Shown: positions 46,962 through 57,248 of the stretch, one piece after another
How positions within the stretch are numbered: position 1 is the stretch's first letter
Layout: each line of letters begins with the position of its first letter
Assembly (NCBI GenBank): GCA_958299035.1
Contig: CATQJL010000001.1
Span: 48,300,461-48,364,460, forward strand
Source: Cylicocyclus nassatus
Taxonomy: Eukaryota > Nematoda > Chromadorea > Rhabditida > Strongylidae
DNA: 64,000 bases
Direction of reading: 5' to 3'
Made by a program: the position numbers and the translations under genes
Notes under the pieces: generated by a model
Told to the model about the DNA's origin: nothing
Database searches by the model: none
Seen by the model: the letters and a program-made list of their open reading frames with translations, nothing else

Positions 46962-49152
46962 CATAGGTGCGATAGGGGGAGCCGAGCCCTCTCCAGGTGA
47001 AGGGGGTTTCTGCTACTCCCATCCTTGTAAGGTGAAGGGGGTAAGTGGCCCTGAAAGCAAAATGCCCCAGCAAATTATATATCATCCGAAAGCTGAGGTC
47101 ATGTAGAAATTGACGAGACCGTCGACATTTTTCTAGATCTTCTATGCCGCGCGTCAGTCATTTCGTGTACTTCATATATCAACTAATTTTGTGTTCTCAC
47201 TTTCTGCTCTCCAAATGAGTGCTGCGAGAAAGTCGACGGTCTATGTTTGTTAGAGAAGACTTGCTCTGTATTGAATAAATAACCAGCAGTGATTAGGTCT
47301 TCGTTTGGCAAAATCTGTGAAAATGGACATGATTTTAGATAAAATGCAGCGTATCTCTCAGAGGGGGGCTAGAAAGAAGGCGACGGTCTACGTCGAATCC
47401 CCTTCTCCTGAGATTTCGTATCGTATATAGACTTCTGGGCCAAAAATTTTGCCATTTTTTAAAAATGGGGTGGAGATATTTACTATTAGCTTGCTCCTCC
47501 CAGCTTCTCCAATGTATTGGCTTTTATCGGTCACCGGAGCAAGTGCTTCTTAAAGCCGGGAAGCAAAAAAGCCCCAACATGCTTTATACCACTCGAAAGG
47601 TGAGGTCATGGGAAATCAATAAAGGCCGTCTCTTTCTTCATAGCTTTTCTGTGAAGCGAGATACGAGCAATTTTATACGCCTACTTACCAGCTAATTTTG
47701 TGTAATTATTTTGTGCTTCATTTTTGAAAGAAAGGACAAGGATAGAAAAAAGAGACGGTCTAGGTTTACTAGCAAGGTTTTGCTCTGTGGTAATGTCAGA
47801 CAATCAGGGACCTTTATTCATTCTTCACGCAGGAACTTCTTAACAAAAACACACATGTTTTTAGCTGAAATTCCATGTATCTTTAGGTAGAGGGGAGCTA
47901 GAGAAAAAGAGACGGTCTACGTCGAATCCCTTTTTTGTGGGCTTTCTAATGATATAGAGGTTGTTGGGTGAAAAAACTTGTGCCTTTTCAAAAATGAGGT
48001 GGAGATATTCAATACTAACTTGCTCCACCCGGCTCCAGCTTTCTATGCGTCGCCGGAGCAAGACTTTTTTGGACTGGGAAAGCTTTGTGCACCAACACTT
48101 TATACACCATTCGATAGCTAAAAACATGAGAAATCGACTAGGCTGTTTCTTTTTTTCTAGCTTTTCTGCGAAGCGAGATAAGAGCAGTTTTATCTAGCTA
48201 CAATATCAGCCAATTCTGAATAATTATCTTTTCAAACCAAGATGGTCTTTTTCGAACTTTTATATGTGATTCGAAGGCTTGAGAAACGAGTAATCTAAAT
48301 GCTCTTTTATTTATTATTATTCTCTCTGGTGAAAGGAGATATGGTACGATTATTGTCAGCAAACATGCATTTATCACGAGCTCGTCCAAATTTTCTACTC
48401 TTGCTCAACTCTTTCTTGAGACAGTGTGTATTTACTGATACAATGTTGATTATTCAAAGAATCAGACATCATTTTCGATTATGTTTCGTTAGCAACTCCA
48501 CTTTGACTGCGCAGAAAGTCTTGAGTATGCGTTTTTCAACAAAACGCTGTTAATTCGATAATCTCTGACAGTCTTGATGTCTGAAAAGAAGCAGCTGGCG
48601 TTTCCTTTCCAAACAAAAAGTGTCATTGTAACAGCTGTTTGATTCTGCCATTATGCCTTCTCAGACAATCGGTGCCGTAGTCGCGCCGGACAGTCGAAAT
48701 CTGGCAGAGCCGCGGCGGACCCAATTGACCATTGAGAGTGGGGCGAGGGGGCGGTCCCTTCTTGTAGGTCACGGTGACGTCACAAGCAGGCGAATGGGAC
48801 CCTTCTCCGGATCTACGCCGGAGGTACGCCATCTCTGCTCCGGAGGCACGCCAGATTTGGGAAAGCCGCGTCGGAGAGATTTGCCCGCCGCGAGTGCGCC
48901 AGATTTGGGACACCTCCGGAGCAGAAAATGACAGGGCTCTGGAGCACAAATGGGAGGGCTCCGGAGCACGAGTATCCCCAGCTGGGGAAACCCCGCGGCT
49001 CGGCCATTTCTGCTCGTATGCCGTATGCCGTCGACTGTCTGAGTTGATTCTAGTCTCAATCTCAAGTGAAAGGGGTCAGCCAGATGCCGGCCCTAAAGTG
49101 AAGGAGGTCAGAGAAATTTCTCCACCATCTCCACCTCTCTATCGCATCTCTG
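46962..49152. mobile_element. hAT-like element with internal repeats, inside the protease pseudogene
   Basis: CATAGGTGCGATAG at the left is inverted at the right (CTATCGCATCTCTG), flanked by the 8-bp direct repeat ATCTAAAT (46954-46961 and 49153-49160). It is 2191 bp. The interior has related blocks of several hundred bp: AAAATGGGGTGGAGATATT near 47462 and AAAATGAGGTGGAGATATT near 47991, each with nearby GACGGTCTA motifs. A second MITE (48660-49043) is nested. No transposase frame was recognised. Confidence 0.85.
48660..49043. mobile_element. Nested GC-rich MITE with CTCAGACAATCG ends
   Basis: CTCAGACAATCGG at the left is inverted at the right (CGACTGTCTGAG). The interior is GC-rich with repeated CCGGAGGCACGCCAGATTTG motifs, which create long spurious frames on both strands. 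Its ends resemble those of the SL-carrying family (CTCAGATAATCG), so the two may share a transposase source. Confidence 0.65.
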
Positions 49153-49536
49153 ATCTAAATTAAACTTGAATATGTTACGGCTGGTTTTTTGTGATTATTT
49201 TTTCATTAGACCATATATCTCTTGATCAGAAAATGCTAAGTCGTTTATCTTTTTCTTTCATTTCCATTCACTAAACTGACTGATGCATGATTGTCCATCA
49301 TGATTATCTTTCTATAAAATCTTTTTCGAATACGTTTTTTTTTCAGGGTCGTACTTCAATATTCCAAGTCCATTTGGCTTCTTTGAAAACATTTTTGCAA
49401 TGAAAAAAACTCCCATCTCTATGGACCTTATAAGGCTTGTTTAAGATACAATTATGCATGCATAGTGTCATGACAGCATATCGCAAGGCTTATGCAGACA
49501 AGCTTGCAAGATTTGGTATGTAGCTTACAAAGTACA

Positions 49537-50091
49537 ACTCAGATAATCGCCGGGGGCAGGCGGCCACGCGATTTAGGGCAAGCGGGGAGACCGAAAGATA
49601 TTTAGAAGAAAGTTGGCGAAATTTTAGACGAATGCTCGGGGAACACTCGCGGTCTCCTTATAGATTAGCTGCGGCGCAGTGGCCGCGTTCTCGCGGACTT
49701 TTCGCGAGAATATGCAAAAATATTGAGGGCCGCACGGTCCTTTGTGAAGGACCGCACAGCCCGTAGGTACCTTCCGCTGAAAGAAGGTACCTCAAACTTG
49801 AGTAATTAAACCATCGATGACAACTCTGCCACAAAGAGTACCTTTACTCGGCGTACGCCCGAAACTGCGTAAAAAGAGTCAGAGCGCCCGCTGAAAATTA
49901 GACCTGCGCTTGCTGAAAGGAATCACTTGACGACCGCCTGCAGAAAATTCTGTGTTGCTGCCCGCTGGCAGAACATTAGACAGTAAAGGAAGTACCGCTC
50001 GCTGAAGGTTTGGCCACGCCCCAAAATTCTGCTAACCGCCTGCAAAAAAGCGCGAGTTTGCGGACCGTCTGTCCCCGGCCATTGTCTGAGT
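49537..50091 (-). mobile_element. SL-carrying TIR element, copy 1
   Basis: CTCAGATAATCGCCGGGGGC at the left is matched inverted by the right end (GTCCCCGGCCATTGTCTGAG). It is 555 bp. On its minus strand it contains an SL1-RNA-like gene at 49687-49812. Outer sequences (CCGGAAA, GCGCGAGTTTGCGGACCG) are shared with the other copies. Confidence 0.85.
49687..49812 (-). ncRNA. SL1 spliced-leader-RNA-like gene, copy 1
   Basis: On the minus strand 49812-49791 reads GGTTTAATTAC then TCAAGTTTGAG. This equals the nematode SL1 leader except for C to T at position 12, and is followed by the splice donor GTACC. A hairpin follows (GGTACCTTC with GAAGGTACC), then a second with paired GCGGTCC/GGACCG, then a uridine-rich site TATTTTTGC that resembles an Sm site, then a third GC-rich hairpin (TTCTCGCG with CGCGAGAA). 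Leader, donor, stems and Sm site follow the order of nematode SL RNAs. Expression is unknown. Confidence 0.65.
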
Positions 50092-50545
50092 AAAGGCGTA
50101 CTAAAAGGACAAAGATATAAAATTCTACAGATGAGATGAAATAAGAAGAAAAGTTAGCGCTAGAACAACCCACCATCTTGAGTTTCTACATTTTCTTTGC
50201 CTTCAGCTTGTTACTGCATTTTCACACTAGCGCGAGATTTGAATGGCGGAGATTGCAGATGAGGCTATTTTCATTACGAGATCAACGTCCACCTTGGTTT
50301 GATGCCGTAAACTTCTGCTCGCAAGAAAGCAGCATATACAAAACTACGATGTTCTTCCTAAATTAGGAGCAGATACAAAGCAAAAATTTTTGCAAAGACC
50401 TTCACTTGTGTGACTAATTTTGTAGCAAAAAGACGCACGAAATTGAACACGTTGCGGTCGATCGCTACTTACAACAAACAAAACAAAGAAGAAGCCCAAG
50501 AAAAAATGTCTACTCTTCCCCTCCCCTTGTTGCACACGACAACAT
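50092..50545. other. Spacer between element copies; no supported gene
   Basis: AT-rich sequence with two short exon-like frames (50178-50366 and 50410-50607, +) that match no family known to me. Confidence 0.35.
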
Positions 50546-50973
50546 CTGAGATAATCTCCGGGGCACGGGCCATACGATTTATAGGCAAGCGGGCACCGGA
50601 AAAATAGTTCGTTGATTTCTTGCGGTCCGCTTGCAGATATTTGGAGAAATTTTGGCTAAATTTTAGACGGTTTCCTACAAATCAATTGCGGCGCAGTGGC
50701 CGCAATCTCGCGGACTTTCCGCGACAATATGCAAAATTATTGGGACCGCACGGTCCTTTGTGAACGACCGCACAGCCCGTAGGTACCTTCTGTTGCTAGG
50801 AAATATTCCAAACTCGGGTAATCCATCGACGACACCTCTGCTATGTAGAGTTTACCTTTGCTCGGCGTACGCCCGACCTGCGTAAAAGGAGTCCGAGCGC
50901 CTGCTGAAAGTTTGGCCCGCGCTCGCTGAAAGAGATTATTTGACGAGCGCCTGCAGAAAATTTTGTATCACTG
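50546..50973 (-). mobile_element. SL-carrying TIR element, copy 2 (decayed, right-truncated)
   Basis: It begins CTGAGATAATCTCCGGGGCA and follows the family consensus until it is cut by copy 3. On the minus strand, within about 50700-50830, the RNA-like part is degenerate. The leader reads GGATTACCCGAGTTTGG, keeping the CCC of canonical SL1 but losing the first bases and the GAG|GT junction. The Sm-like AATTTTG and the flanking hairpin are still present. Confidence 0.7.
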
Positions 50974-51268
50974 CTCAGATAACCGCCGGGGGCAGGCGGC
51001 CATGCGAATTTTGAGAAAGCGCGCACCGGAAAAATAGTTCGCTGATTTTCTGCGGTCCGCTTGCAGAAATTTGGATTAAAGTTGGCGAAATTAAAGACGA
51101 ATGCTTGAAGAACAATCTCGGTTTCTTTATGGATTAGCAGTGGCGCAGTATTTTTGCATATTCTCGCGGACTTTCCGCGAGAATATGCCCCCAGGTACTT
51201 TTCGCTGAGAGAAAGTAGCTCAAACTTGAGTAATTAAACCAACGGTGACACCTCTGCCACACAGAGTC
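50974..51268 (-). mobile_element. SL-carrying TIR element, copy 3 (internally deleted)
   Basis: It starts CTCAGATAACCGCCGGGGGC. On the minus strand the 22-base leader (51240-51219) is the same as in copy 1. The donor is CT instead of GT, and hairpin II with the Sm-like site is deleted, so it could not act as an SL RNA. The right end is lost where copy 4 begins. Confidence 0.75.
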
Positions 51269-51270
51269 TT

Positions 51271-51857
51271 ACTCAGATAATCGCCGGGGGCAAGCGGCGA
51301 TGCGATTTATGGGCAGGCGGGCACCGGAAAAATAGTTCGTTGATTTTTTGCGGCCCGCTTGCAGAAATTTGGAAGAAAGTTGGCGAAATTAAAGACGAAA
51401 GCTTGAAGAACAATCGCGGTTTCTTTATGGATTAGCTGCGGCGCAGTGGCCGCATTCTCGCGGACTTTCCGCGAGAATATGCAAAAATTTCGAGGGCCGC
51501 ACGGTCCTTTGTGGAGGATCGCTCAACCCTCAGGTACTTTCCGCTGAGAGAAAGTACCTCAAACTTGAGTAACTAAACCAACGGTGACACCTCTGCCACA
51601 CAGAGTCTTACCTGCGCTCGACGTACGCCCGAAAATGCCTAAAAAGAGTCCGAGCGCTTGCTGAAAGTTTGGCCAGCGCTCGCTCAAAGAAATTATTTGC
51701 CGACTTGCAAAAAATGCTGTATTGCTGCCCGCTGGCAGAACATGCGACAGCAAAGAAAGTACCGCTCGCTTAAGGTTTGGCCGCGCCACAAAATTCTGCT
51801 GACCGCTTGCAGAAAAGCGCGAGTTTGCGGACCGCCTGCCCCCGGCGATTATCTGAG
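51271..51857 (-). mobile_element. SL-carrying TIR element, copy 4
   Basis: Complete copy: CTCAGATAATCGCCGGGGGC at the left, inverted at the right (GCCCCCGGCGATTATCTGAG). It is 587 bp and contains the RNA-like gene at 51454-51579 on the minus strand. A partial copy 5 (51858-51971, right part only) follows immediately. Confidence 0.88.
51454..51579 (-). ncRNA. SL1 spliced-leader-RNA-like gene, copy 4
   Basis: On the minus strand 51579-51558 reads GGTTTAGTTAC then TCAAGTTTGAG, two differences from canonical SL1 (positions 7 and 12), followed by GTACTTTC. Hairpin I (GTACTTTC with GAAAGTAC), a hairpin II with a mismatch, the Sm-like AAATTTTTGC, and an 11-bp hairpin III (ATTCTCGCGGA with TCCGCGAGAAT) are all present. 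Confidence 0.6.
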
Positions 51858-51971
51858 TGCCCGCTGGCAGCACACGGAAGCACCCTTGCTGAAGGTTTTG
51901 CCACGCCCCAAAATTTTGCTGACCGCTTGCAGAAAAGCGCGAGTTTGCGAACCGCTTGCTCCCGGCGATTA
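51858..51971 (-). mobile_element. SL-carrying TIR element, copy 5 (terminal fragment)
   Basis: It matches the right 110 bp of copy 4 (GCCCGCTGGCAG... to ...CTCCCGGCGATTA), lacks the RNA-like part and has lost the last bases of the terminus. Confidence 0.75.
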
Positions 51972-52410
51972 AGATGTTCATGTGACGACATTGCATGTGC
52001 CAACATGTTGCGAAAATATGCACGATATGCTAGCCTCAAGGAGAGATTAGAGCAAAGTGCACGCTGCCAGCTGCAACAACTTGCTGCCAGCATGTTCTAG
52101 CATTTGCTGACATGATTGCTATACGTGCCGCGTATACACTCCGTGTCGAGATGCAAAACGGTGCGCCCTCCTAACATGGAGCCCAAGCAAATTGTGAATA
52201 CGCATGCGTACAAGACGAAAGTGACGAACTTCAAAGCATTTTCGTCATGCCCATCGCAGCAATGACCTTTTATTACTTCTAGGCAACAAACTCGCTGACG
52301 CGCTCGTTGTCCGGAGGATGGGTCATCCAACCGCAACGAATGGGCAACAGCGACTGTCCTCTGTGCGTTCCCAGGTAGACGCCGATGTTATAGAGAATGG
52401 CGCTAGGCCT

Positions 52411-53047
52411 TCACGATCTTTTGAGCTTCGCAGGCTGAATGCCGGTGAAGTTGTGCAGTATGTAGAAACGCCGCTTCTGCGCTCCGAACGCCTGCACGAT
52501 GACTCCTGGCGTGCTCCCAGACCTCCTCTTTCTTACATCATTCTCTGTAGCCCGCTCTCGTAACGGCGCCATCACACTCCTTGAAGTTGGCTGAGCCGGC
52601 ATCGCCCAGGAGGCGATATCCTGAGCGAGCACTATCTTCGTCGAACTCAGCAGCTGCTTGCAAATGCTGCCATATGATAGAGTCATGGTGCCTGCCCGAA
52701 AATTCCTAGATGACGTACAGGAAGGCCCTGGCATTCACTATCGCATTCACATTGAGTGCACAATATGCTTCCGGCAATTATAGCAGTTCCCGAAGTTGAT
52801 GGGTTGCTAGATTCGGATCACACGTCCATCAACACATTTAACAACATCTAAACAGAATTTCACCCAAGAAGTTAGGAATTTTCATAAAGTTTCTACTTGT
52901 AAATTTCGAAATTCTGGCGAATTCTCTAGACCTTCGTAAGCACCAGCGCTCGTCCGACTGCCAGAAGCGAAGGAAGCGCGCCTCTATTGTTGGAGGATCG
53001 AAAGCATCCACTATCGGCGTGATGAAACACTCCCTGCCTTCTGGCAC
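52411..53047 (-). CDS. Candidate minus-strand exons, unknown protein
   Basis: Two minus-strand frames (53047-52838 and 52734-52411) in balanced-GC sequence look coding. The first reads EGRECFITPIVDAFDPPTIE and ARFLRFWQSDERWCLRRSRE. The second region reads EFDEDSARSGYRLLGDAGSA in a different frame from the longest one, so true exon frames are unresolved. I recognise no family. They could belong with the frame at 53541-53774. Confidence 0.35.
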
Positions 53048-53073
53048 ATCCCGAAACAGTCACCTATTATTTT

Positions 53074-53525
53074 AAAGGCACCGTCCACCCGGAATGGGGT
53101 TTATGAGATTTCGATGCCTAACAGTTGCGGGGTCCTCAGCTGTATAAGTGCCCAACTCGCACTGTCTCAAGTTGTTTCCAAAGCGAGAAAATCGCTTCGA
53201 AAATAATTCGGAAGGCGGATTCGTCACGTTGGCTTCTCCCTAGCAAGTGGGTGGTACGTTTGTCCCGCCCACTTAGCGACTTCGCCTAACAGGCGCAAAG
53301 CTCAGAAATCGATCGAATCATGAGAGAGAGACTGCCCTGCTAAGTGCGCACAGCTGGTCCGCGGCTGACCGCCTGCGCGAGCTCGTCGTCTGCGAATTTT
53401 GAAGGGCATCTGAAACTCAACAATTCGAGACTTTTGTTCAATTTTAAGCCTGGACACCCAGCGGGCGCAAGAGGTGCTAAAAAGGTCAAAAGTCCAAATC
53501 GAGAATTTGGGTGGAAGGTGCCTTC
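53074..53525. mobile_element. MITE, AAAGGCAG-end family, copy 7
   Basis: It starts AAAGGCACCGTCCACCCGGA and ends GGGTGGAAGGTGCCTTC. It is 452 bp and lies between candidate minus-strand exons. Confidence 0.6.
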
Positions 53526-53540
53526 AATGACTGTTGGTGG

Positions 53541-53774
53541 TCAAGAAGTGGAGTGTGATGAGGGGTTGAAGCGAACACAGAGTAATCGTAGTGGACCTTC
53601 ACTATATGCCCAAGCCTGGTCCTCCCAGCTGATCTCCCAAGGCTCCAGCCCTGCATCCGGCAGCACCGGTTCCAGCATCCTCACGATCTCTTTACATCTT
53701 CTCTCCGAAATTATGAGTCGAAGATGTGAAAGTTCCACTGGACCACAGGGAAAAGATGAATGCGGTCGTAACAA
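53541..53774 (-). CDS. Candidate minus-strand exon, unknown protein
   Basis: The minus-strand frame reads LRLIISERRCKEIVRMLEPV then LPDAGLEPWEISWEDQAWAY, a plausible folded domain. The plus strand is also open here (53344-53805) but is serine-rich and less convincing. No family recognised and splice sites are not fixed. Confidence 0.4.
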   Translation of the reverse strand: MLRPHSSFPCGPVELSHLRLIISERRCKEIVRMLEPVLPDAGLEPWEISWEDQAWAYSEGPLRLLCVRFNPSSHSTS

Positions 53775-54530
53775 ACGTTCCTCTGGTGTTGTTGGCGGGC
53801 ATTAAAGAGCAGGAGGGCCATCTAAACAAATTATATCATGTCAATGCCACTTATGTATAAAGATCGCGGCAATGACCTTGATCGCATTTTGTTGACTGTG
53901 TCCTCACAATAATATGATAGTTGAGAATTATGAGAGTTAAACATCTTGGCACACGACAAGAATCTGCACTAAACAGGACCGAACTTGATATGCATGGCGC
54001 AACACGCCGCCCTCTTCACCGCTCATTAGTAGTCGGATTCGTGCGACGGCTACTTCAGCCTTTCACACTAAAATTTTGATGATGATATCAAGATCAGAAT
54101 TTCGCAAATGATTCAGAATTAACTTAGTCCCAGATGCTAAAAAACGGTCGACGGTTTTCTTCCATTCGTCCCTCGTCAAAAACTGTTTCGAGGATCGCGA
54201 ATCTTGGATCACATAAAGCAGCGAATGGTAATGGCTGGCTTATAAAGGATTTCGCGAAACACTCCTTTGTTTTCTCTGATAATTTCTCTCCGAATTGTGA
54301 TGCCTATCTCCCCAAGCCGTCGCCAAATTGCTTAAACTTGCTCTTTTCCTGCAATACTTGTCTTAAGAAATTTGAACTCACTCTTCGGTTTTTGCAGTCA
54401 GTAGCTTGCCAACGGGAACGTACATGGAGCAAGTTGAGGATTGAAAGCGGGCCCATGATCGGGGTGTGGGATCCATGTGCTGATGCACAATAACAGCTAC
54501 TTATCATGTTACCTGACTGGTCTGGTATGG

Positions 54531-54628
54531 TTGTAAACAAAGCCTTCAAGACGCGCGGTTCTTTGTCCTCATTCGGAGGTATATAAATCACATCACACGG
54601 TATCACTATTGTGAAATTACTTACCTTT
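54531..54628 (-). CDS. Candidate minus-strand exon, weakly TDP-43 N-domain-like
   Basis: The minus strand reads IPCDVIYIPPNEDKEPRVLK then ALFTTIPDQSG and meets a CAG|GTAACA donor. A strong AG|GTAAGT donor lies upstream near 54625. The spacing of IP, ED, VL, P and G recalls the N-terminal domain of TDP-43-type RNA-binding proteins. The match is short and no RRM follows, so this is only a hint. Confidence 0.25.
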
Positions 54629-54705
54629 TCTGACGTCACTCCGATATGCGTTGCCTGTGCGCTGCATGAGCGATGAGAGAATTGACGGACATAGACTAGA
54701 AACAC

Positions 54706-55315
54706 TAGAAAATTAGAAAGTGACTAGAAGGACTAGAAAGTGAGAGCGGTTGAGGATATCACCTGGGGTCTTTGGCTAACAAAAAATCGATAGCAGTCAC
54801 ATACTGCGACATGGGAAATGGCGCGTCACGACTACTGTGCAGACTACCGCGCCAGGACCCAGAACATATATACTTCCCCTTGAGAGTTGTTGCTCGATAG
54901 AAACTTTTACAATGACGCGCTGTGTTTTTATGGAGTTCAATTATTCGATGGTTGTCGGATTCCGATGACCATCATATATTCGAATTGATGACCATCGAAT
55001 ATTCGACTTTCGAATAATATTCGAAATCTCAGATTTTCGAACATTCGACTTTTTCTAATCATTTGCATTGAAATATATTCGAATGATCGAATAATTATTC
55101 GATTCAAGTATATTACAGATCCCCACAGGCTGGAACTTGATCTAGAGCTGTTATTCGATCTGCTAACCACGAAAGTTATATTTCATTGACGTTTTTTTGT
55201 GAAATTGCGACAAAATTCTCACTTGGATGCAAGTGATTATGATATTCGTATCCAGCAGGTAGAGTCACCCCATTATGCGGCCTCGGCAGCATTGAGAGAC
55301 CTCGCTCTTTGAATA
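54706..55315. other. AT-rich stretch with TTCGAATATTCGA-type repeats
   Basis: Between about 54940 and 55110 variants of ATTCGA and its complement recur many times (GACCATCGAATATTCGAC, TTCGAATAATATTCGAA), a small degenerate palindromic array. No gene recognised. Confidence 0.5.
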
Positions 55316-55522
55316 CAGTGCTGGCCAAAAGGTTGCAGTCACTCCCAAATTTTGCTATATCTTATCTGCTTTGCATAGAACGGATCCAAATCTTGATATT
55401 ATGTGCACATCACACTGCTTAGAGGCAGCGGCTCGGTAGAATGTCAAATTTGGGATATTCATCGTTCTCGGTTCTCCTGGATGAGCTGAGTCCAAGACTG
55501 TACTTTGCAGCTTAAAAAGATA

Positions 55523-57063
55523 CAGTGCTGGCCATAGCTATAAAGCCACTCTAAAAATCACTGTAATTTGCTCACTCTTGTTCGAAATTGTCTGAAAAAC
55601 CACTATTCTGTGTGCAAACTAACGACATATCATTGACCAGAACGGCTTCTAATTTCACTGATTTTGGCAGAAGAAAAATTGAAAATTCAAAAAAAGGGGT
55701 TCTCAAGGCTGGTCACAGCTATAAAGCCACCTCTTACTTCCAATCAGTACTACGTTTTTTGAGGCTGAAATTTTTTGTACATATACAATATCAAAATATA
55801 AAACATTTACCACACTTGGAAGCAGTCGCCTGTTCAAAGAAGATTCATCGTGCATTTTCTGCTTCAAAATGTATAAAAAGTTATAATGTTTGGAAAATGC
55901 CTTTTCACCGAATTCTCAAGCATTTGCTGACTCGAATGAAGGTCCTAGGCTTTGCCGAGCCTTTGCAATGAGTATGGTGAAAAGCGCAGGAGTCAACATG
56001 GCATAGTCGCTGGTTTTGATGGACGAAGCTCAATCTAACTTAGGTGTAAACGCACTTCTGGGACGCGAATCTCGATTTCTTACGCGCGAAGATTTTTGGT
56101 TGGAAGTTGACACCTTGTTTGCATGGTGACCTACTCATGCAGAAGCTGTCAGACTTTATGCAAAGACGTAATTGCAGCATTGAGCTTAACATGCTTTGTC
56201 TGCAGTTTGGTGGTGCGCAGTGTATTTCACATGACTTCAAATTTTACTGCTTTGAACTCCTCTTCAAGTCAAATCTTACAAAACTGACAGGAATACTAGA
56301 ATTTTGGGATTTTGAGCGGTTTTCCGCTCGATTGAGAGGTCAGAGTGCGTCACGATCAGGCAGAGTGCACCACTCATTTTTGGAAAAAAAGCGTTTAAGG
56401 CGAAACCAAAATCCTGGGAGTTGCGATGCGTTCAAGCTGTGCGCACGAGTCTATCGTTGTACAGGCGACGTGGTGAGCACGTGACAGAGCTTTTCGGGCA
56501 TTAGAACTCAATTTCTGCGGTCGAAAACTCGTCTACATGGGGGTGAGGTTAGGGCTCGTTTATCAATATCAGCGACTACGCCATGTTGACTACTGCGCTC
56601 TTCACCATATTCATTGCAAAGGCTCGGCAAAGCCTAGGACCTTCATTCGAGTCAAACAAATGCTTGAAAATTCGGTGAAAAGGCAGTTTTTCCAGACATT
56701 ATAACTTTTTATACATTTTGAAGCAGAAAATGCACGATGAATCTTCTTTGAATAGGTGACTGCTCCCAAGTGTGGTAAATGTTTTATATTTTGATATTGT
56801 ATATGTACAAAAAATTTCAGCCTCAAAAAACGTAGTACTAATTGGAAGTAAGAGGTGGCTTTATAGCTGTGACCAGCCTTGAGAACCCCTTTTTTGAATT
56901 TTCAATTTTTCTTCTGCCAAAATCAGTGAAATTAGAAGCCGTTCTGGTCAATGATATGTCGTTAGTTTGCACACAGAATAGTGGGTTTTCTAGACAATTT
57001 TGAGCAAGAGAGATCAATTTACAGTGATTTTTAGGGGTGGCTTTATAGCTATGGCCAGCACTG
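55523..57063. mobile_element. Tc1-like element, innermost of the nested set
   Basis: CAGTGCTGGCCATAGCTATA and its inverse (TATAGCTATGGCCAGCACTG) form the ends, flanked by TA (55521-55522 and 57064-57065). Arms of about 450 bp (55523-55975 and 56600-57063) are inverted copies. The central unique part (56107-56484) has a 125-codon frame with no recognised domain. Confidence 0.88.
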
Positions 57064-57074
57064 TATCAATAACC

Positions 57075-57248
57075 CGCTTTTCCAGACGTGAAAAGCGCTA
57101 TTTGAGGGCGGACCGCGTAAGCCTGTTCTCGAGCGCGATTGGCTCGTGTGGAGCTACCGTACCTAAAGTACCCACGAGCCATTCGCGCTCGAGGACAGGC
57201 TTACGCGGTCCGCCCTCAAATAGCGCTTTTCACGTCTAGAAAAGCGGG
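57075..57248. repeat. Near-perfect hairpin, about 75-bp arms
   Basis: From AACCCGCTTTTCCAGACGTG to CGAGCGCGATTGGCTCGTG the sequence is mirrored with a couple of mismatches after a loop of about 24 bases (TGGAGCTACCGTACCTAAAGTACC). It is part of the nested AAAGGCAG-family copy 8. Confidence 0.9.

Larger units (their letters stand above)
44610..49523 (+). pseudogene. AFG3L2/SPG7-type mitochondrial m-AAA protease, broken and split by insertions
   Basis: The intact family forms the m-AAA protease of the inner mitochondrial membrane: an AAA ATPase plus an HEXXH zinc protease. In order I see [20 protein letters not shown] at 44613; DLGAKIP after a shift; a decayed Walker A ([12 protein letters not shown], where GPPGTGKT is expected, 44777-44812); IVGVGPAPV at 44928; [10 protein letters not shown] with in-frame stops after it; [15 protein letters not shown] (45066-45110); and LRP..F at about 45165. 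After two insertions, GDEVANV (about 46305) and SLEKTKKIEFSRRTVH*AMH (46443-46502) follow. In the latter the HEXXH glutamate codon has become TAG. After a hAT-like insertion, AYADKLARFGM (near 49480) fits a later segment, less surely. A GTTAGC donor after IDG suggests a non-processed copy. It has many stops and frameshifts and must be dead. Confidence 0.8.

Noticed and set aside
48653..49163. Overlapping GC-rich frames on both strands, up to 129 codons
   Set aside because: They fall in the nested CTCAGACAATCG MITE with repeated CGCCAGATTTG motifs. Openness on both strands reflects composition.
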